Positions 1 to 6,534 are shown, counted from the stretch's first letter. The stretch is 9,841 nt of DNA from Bacteroidota bacterium (GCA_947450015.1 CANFUB010000080.1:1-9841), one strand, 5' to 3'. Numbers and translations: made by a program. Notes: generated from the letters alone by a model not told the origin.

Positions 1-2288
1 ATGGTTTGACTGCGGTCGTCATATGATTGGGAGAAAATATTTTTGTGGTTCGTTACGTTTTGTAAATCCAATGAAATGGTATGCGCGATCTTTCTTTTTC
101 CTCCATTCAATGTGTAACCCACTTTAAAATCTAATCGGTAATAGGTGTCGTAATACTTTTCGTAAATATTACTCGATAATTGTTGACGGCCCAAAGCATT
201 CGATAAGGTAAGGTCGATAGGGGTGTAGGCCCTACCACCAGCATTGGTGTATTTTAAATCGATAGAAAATTTATTTCTTTTGGCAGCGCCAACTTTCCAC
301 TCTTTGCCCGCTAAAACATTGAATACATAGCGACCATTAAAAGCCGTGTTTCTTTCAATGCCGTCGCTGCCTTTGTATTTAGAACTATAGACAGAAGCGG
401 TTAACAAAGCATAATAACCTTTGCTAAAAAATTTCTCAACCGTAAGTTCAGCGCCATAGTTTGTGCCAGTGCCAGTATTCGTTAGGCTGTCTTCTAAGTC
501 GGTTTTAAAAGTGGCCCCCGTGTTTAACATCGAGTAAGTGCTCGAAAAGGTATTCACAGGTACATTGTAAATGGATTGATAATACACTTCGGTCTTTATT
601 CGCCAATCGTTTGCTGGTTGTAGGTTGTATCCCAAAACGATATGATGACTTTTGGTAAAGTCTAACTGCTTATTGTTATAGAATGTATTGCCAAAGGCAT
701 CGGTACTTTGTAAAAAATAAACATTAATGGGTTGCATTTGTGAATGCAATCCATAACCAAAATTAAAACTACTTTTTTTGTTGACACTGTAAATTATTCC
801 TAACCTTGGCTCCACCGATTTTGATTGGTTTAAGAAGAAATATTGAGAATGGATACCAGCATTCAGAATTAATTTTTCACTCACATTGTATTTTATATGG
901 GCAAAGGCTTGTGCCAAATTGGTACTGCTATTATAGTCCCAAATTTGATTGTAACTGTCTAGCAGTCGCTCTTTTGTTTGATAGTTTAAATTTAAACCAA
1001 TGATTTCATTTTGAATGCCGGCCTTAAAAAATAGTCTTGCATTTATTTTTGAATGGTAGGTGCTACTCAATGTGTAGGCGGTCTTTGCAACATTGTTTAT
1101 TTCTTTAATGAAATTGGTATTCGTTGGTCGATCGGTAGCATAACCTGTTTGATTGGTACTCGAATAATTCAGTCCTACAGTTGAAGAAAGGAAAGATCTT
1201 GGGTTGATTTGTTTAAAATGACTGAGACCAACAATGCCTATTTGGCTCGCGAAATCCACCTGATTGCCATTGCCATACAAGGTGTTAGTGCTACCACCAC
1301 CAATTTGAATGGTGCTAGTGGCCAGTATGCCAAACAGGGATAGTCTGCCTAGTTTAGAGGTGCCGCTGTTTAATTTAAACGATAAATCTTGGTAGGAGGG
1401 AGTGGCAGTTGTGCCAATGTTAACGCCCACTTTTTGTGCTACACCTGCCAAGGCATAGCGATAGCCAATTAAATACGAAGCATCGCTCTTTTTACTGAAA
1501 GGACCTTCGGTGGTAACTTCTAATCCTGTGATGACACCTGCTTGTAGGGTGGTTTCTCTTTTCTTGTTGTTACCGTTTCTAAAACCCAAATCAAAAACCC
1601 CCGCGGTGGCATTGCCATATTCTGCAGGAAAAGCCGATGTAAAGAAATCGGAGTTCTTCAATAAATTGGTGTTAATAGCGCTTACGGCACCGCCTGTTGT
1701 ACCTACTGAGGCAAAGTGATTGGGATTGGTAACATTTAGGCCATCAATGCGCCACAATACACCCACTGGAGAATTGCCCCTTATCACAATATCGTTTCTG
1801 CTGTCATCGGGTGCACTCACCCCTGCGAAGTTTGCCGCCAAGCGGGCAGGGTCGCTTCTGCCACCGGCATAGCGATTCACCTCTTCCATAGAAAATGAGC
1901 GGGCACTTACACTGGCCAATTTGTTGATGGTGCCACCTTTGTTTGTGGCTTTCATTACAAATTTATTGAGTTGATTAAAGGTTTCTTCTAAGGCGATGTC
2001 CAAAATCACTTCTTTGCCCGAGGTAACTACCACATTGGGAATTGTAAGGCCTTTATAGCCTGCGTAAAAAACACTTACTTCATATCGATCGGGCGCAATG
2101 CCTTCGAGTGTATACCTGCCTAAACTATCGGTAATGGTGCCCTTATTAAGCGCAATGATTTGAATGCTTGCACCCTTTAAAGGCGCTTGAGAAAGTTTGT
2201 CGGTAACAATACCACGAATTTTTTGGGTGTTGTTTTGAGCAGAGGAGAGGGTTGGGACAAGGATGGCCAACCATAAAATAAATCGCAT
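1..2288 (-). CDS. TonB-dependent outer-membrane receptor, C-terminus cut by window edge
   Basis: Outer-membrane active transporter powered by TonB; the substrate cannot be read from sequence. The reading frame is open for 762 codons to the window edge. From the ATG at 2288: signal peptide at residues 1-18 (MRFILWLAILVPTLSSA), a carboxypeptidase-regulatory-like beta domain at about 24-103 (starts KIRGIVTDK), then a plug domain at about 125-235 with the motifs VSARSFSMEEV, RYAGGRSDPARLAANFAGV, DIVIRGNSP and WRIDGLNVTNPNHF, then a long beta-barrel rich in alternating aromatic residues. The last visible part (LQNVTNHKNIFSQSYD) resembles the end of this receptor family, so probably only some 20-40 residues are missing. 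In-frame ATGs also occur at 2315 and 2339; I chose 2288 because it gives a compact signal peptide and follows an A-rich run. No SusD-like gene lies upstream, so it is not an obvious glycan-uptake pair. Confidence 0.93.
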   Translation of the reverse strand, partial: MRFILWLAILVPTLSSAQNNTQKIRGIVTDKLSQAPLKGASIQIIALNKGTITDSLGRYTLEGIAPDRYEVSVFYAGYKGLTIPNVVVTSGKEVILDIALEETFNQLNKFVMKATNKGGTINKLASVSARSFSMEEVNRYAGGRSDPARLAANFAGVSAPDDSRNDIVIRGNSPVGVLWRIDGLNVTNPNHFASVGTTGGAVSAINTNLLKNSDFFTSAFPAEYGNATAGVFDLGFRNGNNKKRETTLQAGVITGLEVTTEGPFSKKSDASYLIGYRYALAGVAQKVGVNIGTTATPSYQDLSFKLNSGTSKLGRLSLFGILATSTIQIGGGSTNTLYGNGNQVDFASQIGIVGLSHFKQINPRSFLSSTVGLNYSSTNQTGYATDRPTNTNFIKEINNVAKTAYTLSSTYHSKINARLFFKAGIQNEIIGLNLNYQTKERLLDSYNQIWDYNSSTNLAQAFAHIKYNVSEKLILNAGIHSQYFFLNQSKSVEPRLGIIYSVNKKSSFNFGYGLHSQMQPINVYFLQSTDAFGNTFYNNKQLDFTKSHHIVLGYNLQPANDWRIKTEVYYQSIYNVPVNTFSSTYSMLNTGATFKTDLEDSLTNTGTGTNYGAELTVEKFFSKGYYALLTASVYSSKYKGSDGIERNTAFNGRYVFNVLAGKEWKVGAAKRNKFSIDLKYTNAGGRAYTPIDLTLSNALGRQQLSSNIYEKYYDTYYRLDFKVGYTLNGGKRKIAHTISLDLQNVTNHKNIFSQSYDDRSQT

Positions 2289-2405
2289 TTTTTTTAAAAT
2301 AAGTCTGTTTACCATAGCTAAATTGCTACCGGTTTTCATTGGACGATTTTTAAATAGGTTTCTTTCACAATAAATTGAATGAACTGAAATATATTTTTAG
2401 TAGGA

Positions 2406-2437
2406 CAACAAAAATCCCTTGACACTTGCCAAGGGAT
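2406..2437 (-). terminator. Rho-independent terminator after lhgO
   Basis: A perfect 8-bp inverted repeat, ATCCCTTG at 2414-2421 and CAAGGGAT at 2430-2437, with an 8-nt loop. On the minus strand the hairpin is followed by TTTT, then GTTG. It lies just downstream of the lhgO stop codon and before the receptor gene, so it should end the lapA-like/lhgO transcript. The T run is short, so some read-through into the receptor gene is possible. Confidence 0.75.
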
Positions 2438-2469
2438 GATGAAATTTATTGTTAAAAATATTATAAAAC

Positions 2470-3666
2470 CTAAAATTGTTTCAAAGCCAATTCTGCCAGG
2501 GTTTTACCAATCGATAGCGAGCTCGTAGCGGCAGGACTAGGGGCATTCAACACATGAATTTGTCCGGGTAATTCTTTGATGTAAAAGTCATCGATTAAGC
2601 CACCTTCTTTGTCACATGCTTGGGCTCTAACACCCGCACCACCTGGTACTAAATCTTCTTTCTTTATTTCAGGCAATAGTTTTTGCAAGGCATGGGTAAA
2701 GGCATTTTTATTGTAAGAGCGGTAGAATTCGCCTAAGCCCGTTTTCCAATATTTGGCGGCTACTTTTCTAAAGCCTTTCCATCCAAAAGTTTCGAATAAC
2801 TCCGATAAATTAATTTGCGATTTTTTATAGCCCTCGCGTTGGAAAGCCAATACTGCATTCGGTCCTGCTTCTATTTCGCCATCTATTCTGCGGGTAAAAT
2901 GCACCCCTAAGAATGGAAAATTAGGATCGGGCACTGGGTAAATTAAATTGTTTACCAAGGCGCGTTTCTCTTTTTTCAATGAGTAGTATTCGCCTCTAAA
3001 AGGCACAATCTTTACTTGCAAATCTGCCACAGTATAAGCGGCAATTTTATCGCAATACAAGCCTGCACAGTTAATAATCAGCTTGGTTTCAAAGACACCT
3101 GCATTCGTTGTAATGGTAATGCCATCCGCATTGCTTTTTACACCTTCAACTTTCGTATTCAGTTTTAATTCGCCTCCCAAATTTTGAAAGACTTCGGCAT
3201 ATTTTTGAGCCACTACTTTGTAGTCTACAATACCTGTTTGTGGCACCACAATGCCTCTAACGCCAGCGGTGTGAGGTTCTATTGCTTTTATTTCTTTCTC
3301 GTCGATATAACGCAAACCTTCCAACTTGTTTTCGATACCGCGTTGGTAAATATTATCTAATGCACTTAGTTCAGCTTCGCTGGTGGCCACAATAATTTTA
3401 CCACATAAGTCGTAAGGGATGTTTTGTTCTTTGCAAAAATCAATGAGTAGGTGGTACCCGTCAATGCAATTTTTTGCTTTTAAACTCCCAGGCTTGTAAT
3501 AAATACCACTGTGTATCACACCGCTGTTATTACCCGTTTGGTGAGCCGCTACTTTGTTTTCTTTTTCTACAACCAGAATGTTAAGCGCTGGTTTCATTTT
3601 TTTTAGTTGTAGTGCTGTGGCTAAGCCAACAATACCAGCACCTACAACAATCACATCATACTTCAT
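2470..3666 (-). CDS. lhgO: L-2-hydroxyglutarate oxidase
   Basis: FAD-dependent oxidoreductase of the DAO family that oxidises L-2-hydroxyglutarate to 2-oxoglutarate; in E. coli the enzyme passes electrons to the membrane quinone pool. The 398-residue protein has the N-terminal dinucleotide-binding motif VGAGIVG (residues 8-14), a Glu at the end of the second beta strand (VVEKE, about 32-36), the family motif HQTGNNSGVIHSGIYY (42-57), a second FAD-contact segment around IINCAGLY, and the C-terminal motif NAPSPAATSSLSIG (about 374-387). Length and motifs fit LhgO (formerly YgaF). I use the ATG at 3666; a TTG immediately before it at 3669 would add one residue. It follows the lapA-like gene by six bases and shares its transcript. 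No csiD or gab genes are nearby, so here it probably serves metabolite repair rather than lysine or glutarate breakdown; that is inference. Confidence 0.95.
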   Translation of the reverse strand: MKYDVIVVGAGIVGLATALQLKKMKPALNILVVEKENKVAAHQTGNNSGVIHSGIYYKPGSLKAKNCIDGYHLLIDFCKEQNIPYDLCGKIIVATSEAELSALDNIYQRGIENKLEGLRYIDEKEIKAIEPHTAGVRGIVVPQTGIVDYKVVAQKYAEVFQNLGGELKLNTKVEGVKSNADGITITTNAGVFETKLIINCAGLYCDKIAAYTVADLQVKIVPFRGEYYSLKKEKRALVNNLIYPVPDPNFPFLGVHFTRRIDGEIEAGPNAVLAFQREGYKKSQINLSELFETFGWKGFRKVAAKYWKTGLGEFYRSYNKNAFTHALQKLLPEIKKEDLVPGGAGVRAQACDKEGGLIDDFYIKELPGQIHVLNAPSPAATSSLSIGKTLAELALKQF

Positions 3667-3672
3667 CAATTT

Positions 3673-3960
3673 CTATAGTGTTTTTTCTTTTTCTAAAAGG
3701 TCAACGCGCGCTTTTAATTCTTCGATCAAACGCGACTTGTGTTTCGAGTATTTAAATACAGGGGCAAAGGCCATTAATGCAAAGATGAGGCCCGCAATAA
3801 AACATAAAATGATGATGATAATAAGCGGTGCATTGGCCGACCAAAACCAAAACTTAATTTCTGTACTTGTATTGTTTTGCAATGAAAACGTAACGATAAG
3901 CACTAAAATAATAACGGCTGTTAATATTTTGTAAAGCGATTGATTGGGTTTGTTCTCCAT
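3673..3960 (-). CDS. LapA-domain (DUF1049) small membrane protein
   Basis: A 95-residue inner-membrane protein with two hydrophobic helices (about 9-28 and 44-68) separated by a short loop with the motif SLQNNTSTEIKFWFW, and a charged, probably coiled-coil C-terminal tail (about 74-94, RLIEELKARVDLLEKEK). This arrangement, including the Q-N...F/W pattern after the first helix, matches the LapA/YciS-like DUF1049 family. In E. coli, LapA works with LapB in control of LPS synthesis; the role in Bacteroidota is not established and no lapB-like gene is visible here. The start at 3960 (MENKPNQ) is preferred because the longer frame to 4038 would run antisense through the start of the divergent DinB-family gene and past a likely promoter. 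It is the first gene of a two-gene unit with lhgO. Confidence 0.85.
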   Translation of the reverse strand: MENKPNQSLYKILTAVIILVLIVTFSLQNNTSTEIKFWFWSANAPLIIIIILCFIAGLIFALMAFAPVFKYSKHKSRLIEELKARVDLLEKEKTL

Positions 3961-3974
3961 AATAAGGATATTTG
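3944..3974 (+). promoter_or_regulatory. Probable promoter of the DinB-family gene
   Basis: TTG at 3944-3946, a 20-nt spacer, then GATATTTG at 3967-3974, one mismatch from the Bacteroidota consensus TAnnTTTG. Transcription would start near 3981, about 20 nt before the ATG at 4001. The -33 part lies within the first codons of the divergent lapA-like gene. Confidence 0.45.
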
Positions 3975-3978
3975 TTTG

Positions 3979-3986
3979 CAAATATA
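3979..3986 (-). promoter_or_regulatory. Probable -7 box of the lapA-like/lhgO unit
   Basis: Read on the minus strand the bases are TATATTTG, an exact match to TAnnTTTG. Transcription would start near 3972, about 12 nt before the ATG at 3960. No TTG is found 17-23 nt upstream. It is half of a 7-bp inverted repeat (3968-3974 and 3979-3985) whose other half is the facing -7 box of the DinB-family gene. Confidence 0.5.
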
Positions 3987-4000
3987 ACACAAAGCCCCAT

Positions 4001-4462
4001 ATGGAAAATGCACAAGCCACTTTAGAAAAATGGAACACCTATAATCAAATGGTAAATGCTAAATTTATTGAGCATTTGCAAGGCCTTGCGATTAAAAATG
4101 ATAGAATTCATGTTTTAATGGCCCATGTGGTGAACGCCCACTTAATCTGGCTAGAACGCATTCAAAAATTACCCAATAGCATTGGTCCTTTTGTAACGCA
4201 AACTTTAGAAGCCTTGTCGCCTTTGAATGACCAAAACACATTAGCAACAGTTGAAGTACTTAAAAGTAAAGCTTTAGACGAGCGCATCAGCTATGTGAAT
4301 TCACAAGGTCAAAAATTTGAAAATACCATTCACGAAATACTCATCCATTTGTTCAATCACTCGACCTACCACCGCGGTCAAATCAACCAATTATTAGTGG
4401 CCGAAGGACATAAAGCCATGGTATCGGATTATATATTTTACAACCGCACGCCCATTCTATAA
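4001..4462 (+). CDS. DinB-family (DinB/YfiT-like) metal-dependent protein
   Basis: A 153-residue four-helix-bundle protein of the DinB superfamily. The metal-binding histidines are visible: H47 in AHVVNAHLIWLERI (residues 41-54) and H120 and H124 in HLFNHSTYHRGQINQLL (116-132), the classic HxxxHRGQ signature. The N-terminal motif WNTYNQMVN is the family's usual first helix. The superfamily includes bacillithiol S-transferases, mycothiol-dependent maleylpyruvate isomerases and DNA-damage-induced proteins of unknown reaction; I cannot choose a substrate from sequence. A bacilliredoxin gene 1.3 kb downstream makes bacillithiol chemistry a reasonable guess. The start at 4001 (MENAQATLEKW) is chosen over 3944 because the added residues are antisense to the lapA-like start. 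The stop codon overlaps the end of the convergent methyltransferase gene. Confidence 0.9.
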   Translation: MENAQATLEKWNTYNQMVNAKFIEHLQGLAIKNDRIHVLMAHVVNAHLIWLERIQKLPNSIGPFVTQTLEALSPLNDQNTLATVEVLKSKALDERISYVNSQGQKFENTIHEILIHLFNHSTYHRGQINQLLVAEGHKAMVSDYIFYNRTPIL

Positions 4463-4468
4463 GGGCGT
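4448..4468. other. Short inverted repeat across two convergent stop codons
   Basis: ACGCCC (4448-4453) and GGGCGT (4463-4468) form a perfect, GC-rich 6-bp stem. The 9-nt loop contains the stop codons of both the DinB-family gene (4460-4462, plus) and the methyltransferase gene (4457-4459, minus). There is no T run on either side, so it is not a standard terminator; it may slow or protect the 3' ends of both transcripts, or be chance. Confidence 0.3.
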
Positions 4469-5647
4469 ACAATGCACCGCCATTTGTTTGCCATCTAAGG
4501 GCGTTAGAAATAGAAAGTCTTCGCCACCTTCTTTTATGCCGATTGTCTTAAAGAGTTGTGCTGTGTCGGTTTTTACTCCGCGGGCTTTAATGTTTATTTG
4601 GTTTATACCTGCTGATTTTAAATACAGCTTGATTTGTTTTGGGTTGATAGGAAAACTGTTTTTAATCGCCATGCATTTGCCCATAAAATTTGTGTGAGCC
4701 ACATCGCCCATGTAAAAGGGAACTGTTTTATCTAACATTTTTAAGCCTAGCGAGGCAGCATAAGTGTGATGTGTTCGCGCTTTAACCAAACTCGCACCCG
4801 CTTCATAAAAATAATGTTGTACCGAATCTGTGTTTTCGGGCATTGCCAAGCTAGTGAACGCAACCGTTTTGGTTTCTGTAGCGCCTATATCGGTGCAATG
4901 AATGATGGGAGAAAGGGTAGGGGTGTTACTTATTTGCAATAGCATTTCTTTTACTTCGCCCCGGTCGCTGATGACATAAACGTTGCTAATTCCCGGCAAT
5001 TCTTTGATGGCCATGTCAATGTCGTACAAGGGCGAACATTTAATCCATACTTGTTTTGTAATGGCCAATAGTTGTGGCATCAATGCAATCACATTGGGCT
5101 GGTGCTCGGCCAATAACAATTGTCTTTGGGCGCCATCTCTGCGGTCGGGATCAATATAAATGGCATCGTAAGTTTGGGTATTGCCTTGTAAAAAATCCTC
5201 GGCTGTTTGCGTTAGGCGTTTGATGTTTGTTAGGCCCATGGCTTCGAAATTATAGTCGGCCAAGGTGTTTAAGTCTTCGTCATTGTCTATTCCAATTAAG
5301 TCTTCGCATACTTTCGATAAAGCCATGTCATCGATGCCAATACCTGCAGCCAGGGTTAATATTTTTTTACCTTTGATGAGTTGTGCCTTATAAGCTGCCA
5401 CTGTTTCGGCAGTGCATTGTTCTAACGCGCGACTGCTTATAAAGCCGCCTGCAGCAAACAATTGAGGCAGCTTGGTTTTAAACTTAGGTGCTAACTTGTT
5501 TTGCTCAGCTATAAACTGGGTTAAATCGCCCAATTGCGATTTATATTTGAGAATAAATGTTTGGTTGCCAACAGTATTAGCAATGTGCAGATAGGTGCTC
5601 AGTTCTTTATTTGCTAAATATTCCTTAATTTTGCTGCTATTAATCAA
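4457..5647 (-). CDS. THUMP-like class I SAM-dependent methyltransferase
   Basis: A 396-residue protein of a family common in Bacteroidota: an N-terminal helical region, a Rossmann methyltransferase core and a C-terminal THUMP-like RNA-binding domain. Seen in the sequence: SAM-binding motif I ILTLAAGIGIDD (about 96-107), acidic end of beta-2 LIGIDND (117-123), motif IV DAIYIDPDRRD (161-171), and a C-terminal segment (about 320-385) with INIKARG and GGEDFLFLTP. The THUMP-like tail suggests an RNA substrate, probably tRNA or rRNA, but the target and modified atom are unknown. The frame is open to an ATG at 5746, but those 33 extra residues are antisense to a lipoprotein gene and do not look like the family's N-terminus. 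I therefore place the start at the TTG at 5647 (family-like INSSKIKEYL); the exact start is uncertain. Confidence 0.85.
   Translation of the reverse strand: MINSSKIKEYLANKELSTYLHIANTVGNQTFILKYKSQLGDLTQFIAEQNKLAPKFKTKLPQLFAAGGFISSRALEQCTAETVAAYKAQLIKGKKILTLAAGIGIDDMALSKVCEDLIGIDNDEDLNTLADYNFEAMGLTNIKRLTQTAEDFLQGNTQTYDAIYIDPDRRDGAQRQLLLAEHQPNVIALMPQLLAITKQVWIKCSPLYDIDMAIKELPGISNVYVISDRGEVKEMLLQISNTPTLSPIIHCTDIGATETKTVAFTSLAMPENTDSVQHYFYEAGASLVKARTHHTYAASLGLKMLDKTVPFYMGDVAHTNFMGKCMAIKNSFPINPKQIKLYLKSAGINQINIKARGVKTDTAQLFKTIGIKEGGEDFLFLTPLDGKQMAVHCTPL
5626..5633 (+). promoter_or_regulatory. Probable -7 box of the lipoprotein/bacilliredoxin unit
   Basis: TAATTTTG matches TAnnTTTG exactly. A start of transcription near 5640 would leave about 15 nt before the lipoprotein ATG at 5655, the same spacing seen at the other promoters here. 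No TTG lies at the expected distance upstream. It sits inside the N-terminal codons of the divergent methyltransferase gene. Confidence 0.45.
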
Positions 5648-5654
5648 ATTATTA

Positions 5655-5780
5655 ATGAAAAATTTTAAAATTATCCTTGTATTGGCTTTCTTAGTAACAG
5701 CTGTTTCATCTTGTGGTAGAAAAGACAGATGCCCTTCAGTAGGCAAAGTTAATACAGTTAACCATACAGTGATTGCTTAA
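5655..5780 (+). CDS. 41-residue lipoprotein, unknown function
   Basis: A tiny exported lipoprotein. It has a charged start (MKNFK), a hydrophobic stretch IILVLAFLVTA and a lipobox VSSC with the lipidated Cys at residue 20, leaving a mature peptide of 22 residues. That peptide has a second cysteine in the motif GRKDRCPSVGKVN. I know of short Bacteroidota lipoproteins of this shape, usually annotated hypothetical. The start at 5655 is chosen because upstream in-frame residues (from 5595) give a second hydrophobic run and no proper n-region. Its stop is six bases before the bacilliredoxin ATG, so the two genes are almost certainly co-transcribed. No Asp follows the Cys, so nothing here suggests inner-membrane retention, though sorting rules in Bacteroidota differ. 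Gene reality is well supported by the signal peptide; function is not known. Confidence 0.75.
   Translation: MKNFKIILVLAFLVTAVSSCGRKDRCPSVGKVNTVNHTVIA
5744..5751 (-). promoter_or_regulatory. Candidate -7 box for the methyltransferase gene
   Basis: On the minus strand the bases read TAACTTTG, an exact TAnnTTTG match, inside the divergent lipoprotein gene. Transcription would start near 5737, downstream of the possible ATG at 5746 and about 90 nt before the TTG at 5647, which would favour the shorter protein. No TTG is at the right distance upstream, and one such 8-mer may be chance. Confidence 0.25.
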
Positions 5781-5786
5781 TTGCAA

Positions 5787-6128
5787 ATGAATTGGAAAAA
5801 TCTGGAATCTGTTGAGCAGTTAGAAGCACTTATAAAAGGCTCTTACCAAAAACCTATCGCCATTTTTAAACACAGTACACGCTGCAGTATTAGTAGCATG
5901 GCCATGTCGCGCGTTGAAAGAAATTGGGCATTATTACCTGCCGATTTTGATCTGTATTACCTCGATTTGTTAACACATCGTCCAGTTTCGAATGCAATTG
6001 AAGCCCAACTTGGCATTGAACACCAATCGCCACAATTACTTTTGATTGACAATGGCAAGTGCACCTACTATGCTAGTCACACTGAAATAAGCGTTGCAGA
6101 ATTAATTCCGCTGCTTAAGGCGTCTTAA
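5787..6128 (+). CDS. ytxJ: Monothiol bacilliredoxin, YtxJ/BrxC type
   Basis: A 113-residue thioredoxin-fold protein of the YtxJ family. In Bacillus such proteins (BrxC) act with bacillithiol on protein mixed disulfides in the cytoplasm. The single redox cysteine is C33 in FKHSTRCSISSMAM (residues 27-40), in the family's KHSTRC context; the usual Pro after the Cys is Ser here. The thioredoxin-type cis-proline is in HQSPQLLLI, and the terminal part (ISVAELIPLLKAS) is the usual last helix. There is one more cysteine in NGKCTYY, where the family often has a residue contacting the end of the central sheet. I use the ATG at 5787 (MNWKNLESVEQL); a TTG at 5781 adds two residues. It follows the lipoprotein gene by six bases, and its last 14 bases overlap the end of the convergent OsmC-family gene. 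Confidence 0.92.
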   Translation: MNWKNLESVEQLEALIKGSYQKPIAIFKHSTRCSISSMAMSRVERNWALLPADFDLYYLDLLTHRPVSNAIEAQLGIEHQSPQLLLIDNGKCTYYASHTEISVAELIPLLKAS

Positions 6129-6534
6129 ATTCAAGCACAATATTTTGTACAATCTCTGGATGCAAACTTTTTGCAACAGGACAAGTATCGGCTATATTTT
6201 TAAAAATAGTTTGTAGTTTTTCTGTGAGTGGTTCGGTGGTCACAAATGTTACATTCACATCTATCCCAACAATTCTTCTCGGTCCTTCGGTGTTCATAAT
6301 CTTTGTTACCTCGGCACTTGAGTTACGCATGTCAATACCATTGTTTTGTGCGTAAATGCCCATTACGGTAAGCATGCAAGCACCAAGCGAAGTAGCTGCT
6401 AAATCGGTTGGCGAAAAAGCTTCACCTTTGCCATGGTTATCTTTAGGGGCATCGGTTACAATTTGGTTGCCTGAAGCAATGTGGGTAGCATTGGTTCTTA
6501 ATTCATTTAAATATATTATATTTGAAGTAGCCAT
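6115..6534 (-). CDS. OsmC/Ohr-family protein
   Basis: A 139-residue OsmC-family protein. Members with the Cys pair reduce organic hydroperoxides and related peroxides with dithiol (often lipoyl-linked) electron donors. Both cysteines are present: C53 in TSLGACMLTVMGIYA (48-62) and C118 in DTCPVAKSLHP (116-126). The segment FSPTDLAATSLG before the first Cys is also typical. Length and Cys context fit the YhfA/OsmC-like subgroup more than classic Ohr, but I cannot assign the subgroup firmly. The start at 6534 (MATSNIIYLNELRT) is preferred; an upstream ATG at 6561 adds nine residues and would lie ahead of the probable transcription start. It is divergent from the outer-membrane protein gene with only seven bases between start codons and convergent with ytxJ. 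Confidence 0.92.
   Translation of the reverse strand: MATSNIIYLNELRTNATHIASGNQIVTDAPKDNHGKGEAFSPTDLAATSLGACMLTVMGIYAQNNGIDMRNSSAEVTKIMNTEGPRRIVGIDVNVTFVTTEPLTEKLQTIFKNIADTCPVAKSLHPEIVQNIVLEFKTP
6491..6524 (+). promoter_or_regulatory. Promoter of the outer-membrane protein/lipA unit
   Basis: TTG at 6491-6493, a 23-nt spacer and TATATTTG at 6517-6524 fit the Bacteroidota consensus. Transcription would start near 6531, about 11 nt before the GTG start at 6542. The whole promoter lies inside the first codons of the divergent OsmC-family gene. It supports the choice of GTG as the start of the downstream gene. Confidence 0.55.

Noticed and set aside
806..1719. Plus-strand frames at 806-1003 and 1510-1719
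   Set aside because: They are antisense to the continuous reading frame of the TonB-dependent receptor, have no signal peptide or family-like sequence, and no promoter.
2386..2393. Possible -7 box (TATATTTC on the minus strand) for the receptor gene
   Set aside because: It has a mismatch at the important final G, and the nearest TTG is at the wrong distance; too weak to annotate.
3554..3934. Plus-strand frame of 126 codons
   Set aside because: It lies antisense across lhgO and the lapA-like gene, whose products are clearly recognisable; the Ser/Ile-rich translation fits a shadow frame.
3944..4000. Longer N-terminus for the DinB-family protein
   Set aside because: The 19 added residues are antisense to the lapA-like start and overlap both promoter boxes; family members begin near the WNTYN helix.
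4488..4697. Plus-strand frame of 69 codons
   Set aside because: Antisense to the conserved THUMP-like C-terminus of the methyltransferase.
6099..6108. 10-bp palindrome GAATTAATTC near the end of ytxJ
   Set aside because: Short, AT-rich, inside coding sequence and without a partner site; expected by chance.
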